Assembly (NCBI RefSeq): GCF_004295585.1
Contig: NZ_AP019400.1
Coordinates: 5,797,501-5,861,500 of the forward strand
Direction of reading: 5' to 3'
Length of the DNA: 64,000 bases
DNA from: Cohnella abietis
GTDB taxonomy: Bacteria > Bacillota > Bacilli > Paenibacillales > Paenibacillaceae
In this document: positions 62,562 to 64,000 of the stretch, piece after piece
Layout of the letters: every line of letters starts with the position of its first letter
Numbering within the stretch: the stretch's first letter is position 1
Position numbers and translations under genes: made by a program
Notes under the pieces: model-generated
Databases searched by the model: none
Told to the model about the DNA's origin: nothing
The model's input: only the letters and a program-made list of their open reading frames with translations

Positions 62562-64000
62562 TTGGAACAAAATGAACAGAAAGTCCCCTTCCTTCACGAT
62601 ATATTATTTTCCATATGTGCAGTTGGTACATTCGATAGCTGCAGAGATGCAGTAGATATAAGTCCGCTAGAAGGGCATCATGCGATAATTGCTTTTACCA
62701 AAGGTAATGGCTCTCTCATCACTGATGAAGCTTCTTTGCATTTTAAACCGGGAATATGCTTGATTGTTCGGCCTGGAGGTCCAATCAAGTTTGATGAGCT
62801 AGTTGGAAAAGACATTACTGGGTATTGGATTACCTTTGATATATATCCATTAGGAATGAGCACCCCCTCACCCGGCATGCCTAATTGCTTTCCCTATGGA
62901 CAGCAGATAAGTCCAACTCCCTTCATTAAATTCGTGGATTTGCTAGAACAGCTTGCGATCAAGCACCACAATGCTAACAGGCTTGATAGCTTTAAGCAGC
63001 AAATACGATTGCAGGAGCTAATTGTCTTGTTGTTGGAAAGCCATCAAGCTACGCAAAACCCCACGGATGCCATGCAGGCTGTTGAGCGTTCTGTTGCCTA
63101 TTTGGAAGATCATTATATTGAAAATATTACGGTCGAGCTGCTATCTCAGCAAGCCGGTGTGCAGCGTTGGGAGTATAGCTCTTTATTTCAAGAAATAACA
63201 GGCTTTAAACCCCTAGACTATTTAACTGAAGTGCGGATGAAACGCGCCAAGGAGCTACTGCTGCTATCCAATGCCCCACTTCGAGACATCGCACATCGTG
63301 TTGGCTTTAAGGATGAGTATTACTTCAATCGCAGATTCCGGAATGCCATGGGAATTTCCCCCAAGCAATATGCACGTACTCATCAAAGTAGGGTAAGTAT
63401 TCAAGATTATCAAGGCTCACCCATAGAGCTTCCGCTACAGCAATCAAGGATAGTAGTAACTGGGCATATATTGGGTAATTTATTAGCATTAGGGGTGCGG
63501 CCTGTTGGAGCTGATTTAACGGTAATCGGCAAACAGGTCGTATATCGAAATGAGCTTCATAACATTATGGATATTGGCCCAAGTGAGGATTTGGAAAGAA
63601 TAAAAGCACTAGATCCCGATTTTATTTTTCACTGCTGCACTATCGGTGATGTTACAGATCCCGTAGCCCAAATTGCGCCTACATTAGTAATAAACAGATT
63701 GGATTCAAACTTCGATCAGCTGAGGTTAATGGCCACAGTAGTCGGTAAACGACCTCATGCTGAGAAGTGGATTAAGGAATATAAGACTAAATCAAAGGCA
63801 TTGTGGAGCCAATTTCGGCTAGATATAGGCATAAATGAGACTGTAACGGTTATCGTAGTCGTTGATGGTAAGCTTTACGTCATGGGCAATTATGGGCTAT
63901 CCTTTACACTGTATCACCCTCTCGCCTTTAAGCCATCTGAGAAGGTTAGAGAAATGATTGAGATGGGGATTGATTTTCGGAAAATATCTACTGAAATGAT
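62562..64000 (+). CDS. btr: AraC regulator fused to a siderophore-binding domain (Btr-like), cut by window edge
   Basis: At least 479 residues, open to the edge. The start is TTG 62562 with GGGAGG at 62549-62554. The N-terminal ~170 residues are a cupin-like region. The AraC DNA-binding domain (about 180-275) has ITVELLSQQAGVQRWEYSSL and LRDIAHRVGFKDEYYFNRRF followed by GISPKQYAR. The C-terminal part is a class III periplasmic-binding fold lacking a signal peptide: SRIVVTGHILGNLLALGVRP, IKALDPDFIFHC and GKLYVMGNYGLSFTLY. B. subtilis Btr has this architecture and activates bacillibactin uptake genes when the ferric siderophore binds. The likely target is the lipoprotein gene upstream, or a transporter beyond the edge. 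Confidence 0.9.
   Translation, partial: MEQNEQKVPFLHDILFSICAVGTFDSCRDAVDISPLEGHHAIIAFTKGNGSLITDEASLHFKPGICLIVRPGGPIKFDELVGKDITGYWITFDIYPLGMSTPSPGMPNCFPYGQQISPTPFIKFVDLLEQLAIKHHNANRLDSFKQQIRLQELIVLLLESHQATQNPTDAMQAVERSVAYLEDHYIENITVELLSQQAGVQRWEYSSLFQEITGFKPLDYLTEVRMKRAKELLLLSNAPLRDIAHRVGFKDEYYFNRRFRNAMGISPKQYARTHQSRVSIQDYQGSPIELPLQQSRIVVTGHILGNLLALGVRPVGADLTVIGKQVVYRNELHNIMDIGPSEDLERIKALDPDFIFHCCTIGDVTDPVAQIAPTLVINRLDSNFDQLRLMATVVGKRPHAEKWIKEYKTKSKALWSQFRLDIGINETVTVIVVVDGKLYVMGNYGLSFTLYHPLAFKPSEKVREMIEMGIDFRKISTEM

Overview
The window looks like chromosomal DNA of a spore-forming Bacillales, most likely Paenibacillaceae (Paenibacillus or Cohnella-like). This is inferred from strong GGAGG ribosome sites, frequent TTG and GTG starts, a TTG-started aconitase, and the Bacillales families YlbL, YneF, EcsAB, bacilliredoxin, HemAT, a KinB-like kinase and a Btr-like regulator. 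No rRNA, tRNA, CRISPR array or prophage was seen. Both edges cut genes: ddl on the left and an AraC/binding-protein fusion on the right.

Layout. 1-7.3 kb: ddl fragment, an amidase-domain protein with a duplicated 59-bp hairpin element in its leader, aconitase, a YlbL-type protease and a secreted TPR protein. 7.3-14.4 kb: two large 52-bp tandem arrays around an IclR regulator, a lipase-like hydrolase, a superoxide dismutase with an N-terminal extension, ribokinase and a Gfo/Idh/MocA oxidoreductase. 14.5-19.4 kb: chemotaxis operon 1 (HD-GYP, CheW, CheA, MCP). 19.4-20.8 kb: a lone tyrosine recombinase between two inverted copies of a dif-like palindrome. 20.8-26 kb: a 51-bp array, folE, yneF, HD-GYP, queG, lepB and GNAT. 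26.2-35.3 kb: sodA, a 120-bp palindrome, and chemotaxis operon 2 (orphan protein, MCP, CheW, CheA-CheW, MCP, globin sensor). 35.5-43 kb: mutY, AraC regulator, acpS, nadE, bacilliredoxin, two small proteins, a KinB-like kinase and a flavoprotein. 43-50 kb: a sugar ABC transporter, a glycogen-debranching-type enzyme and a LacI repressor with three shared operators. 49.8-50.5 kb: a fourth array (52/64 bp). 50.6-57.5 kb: EcsAB and a complete xylose locus (xylB, xylA, operator, xylR). 57.6-64 kb: ArsR, SWIM/SNF2 helicase and a Fur-controlled siderophore locus.

How the genes work together. The xyl genes form a classical divergent repressor system. The LacI protein probably controls the adjacent debranching enzyme and transporter. 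The siderophore lipoprotein and the Btr-like activator each have a Fur box. Neither chemotaxis operon carries cheY, cheB, cheR, cheC or cheD, so each needs partners elsewhere or has a non-standard output.

Most unusual features: the recombinase flanked by inverted core-like sites, which predicts a self-carrying invertible segment next to chemotaxis operon 1; and the intergenic tandem arrays whose period is exactly 52 bp, about five helical turns, with two arrays sharing a core in opposite orientation.
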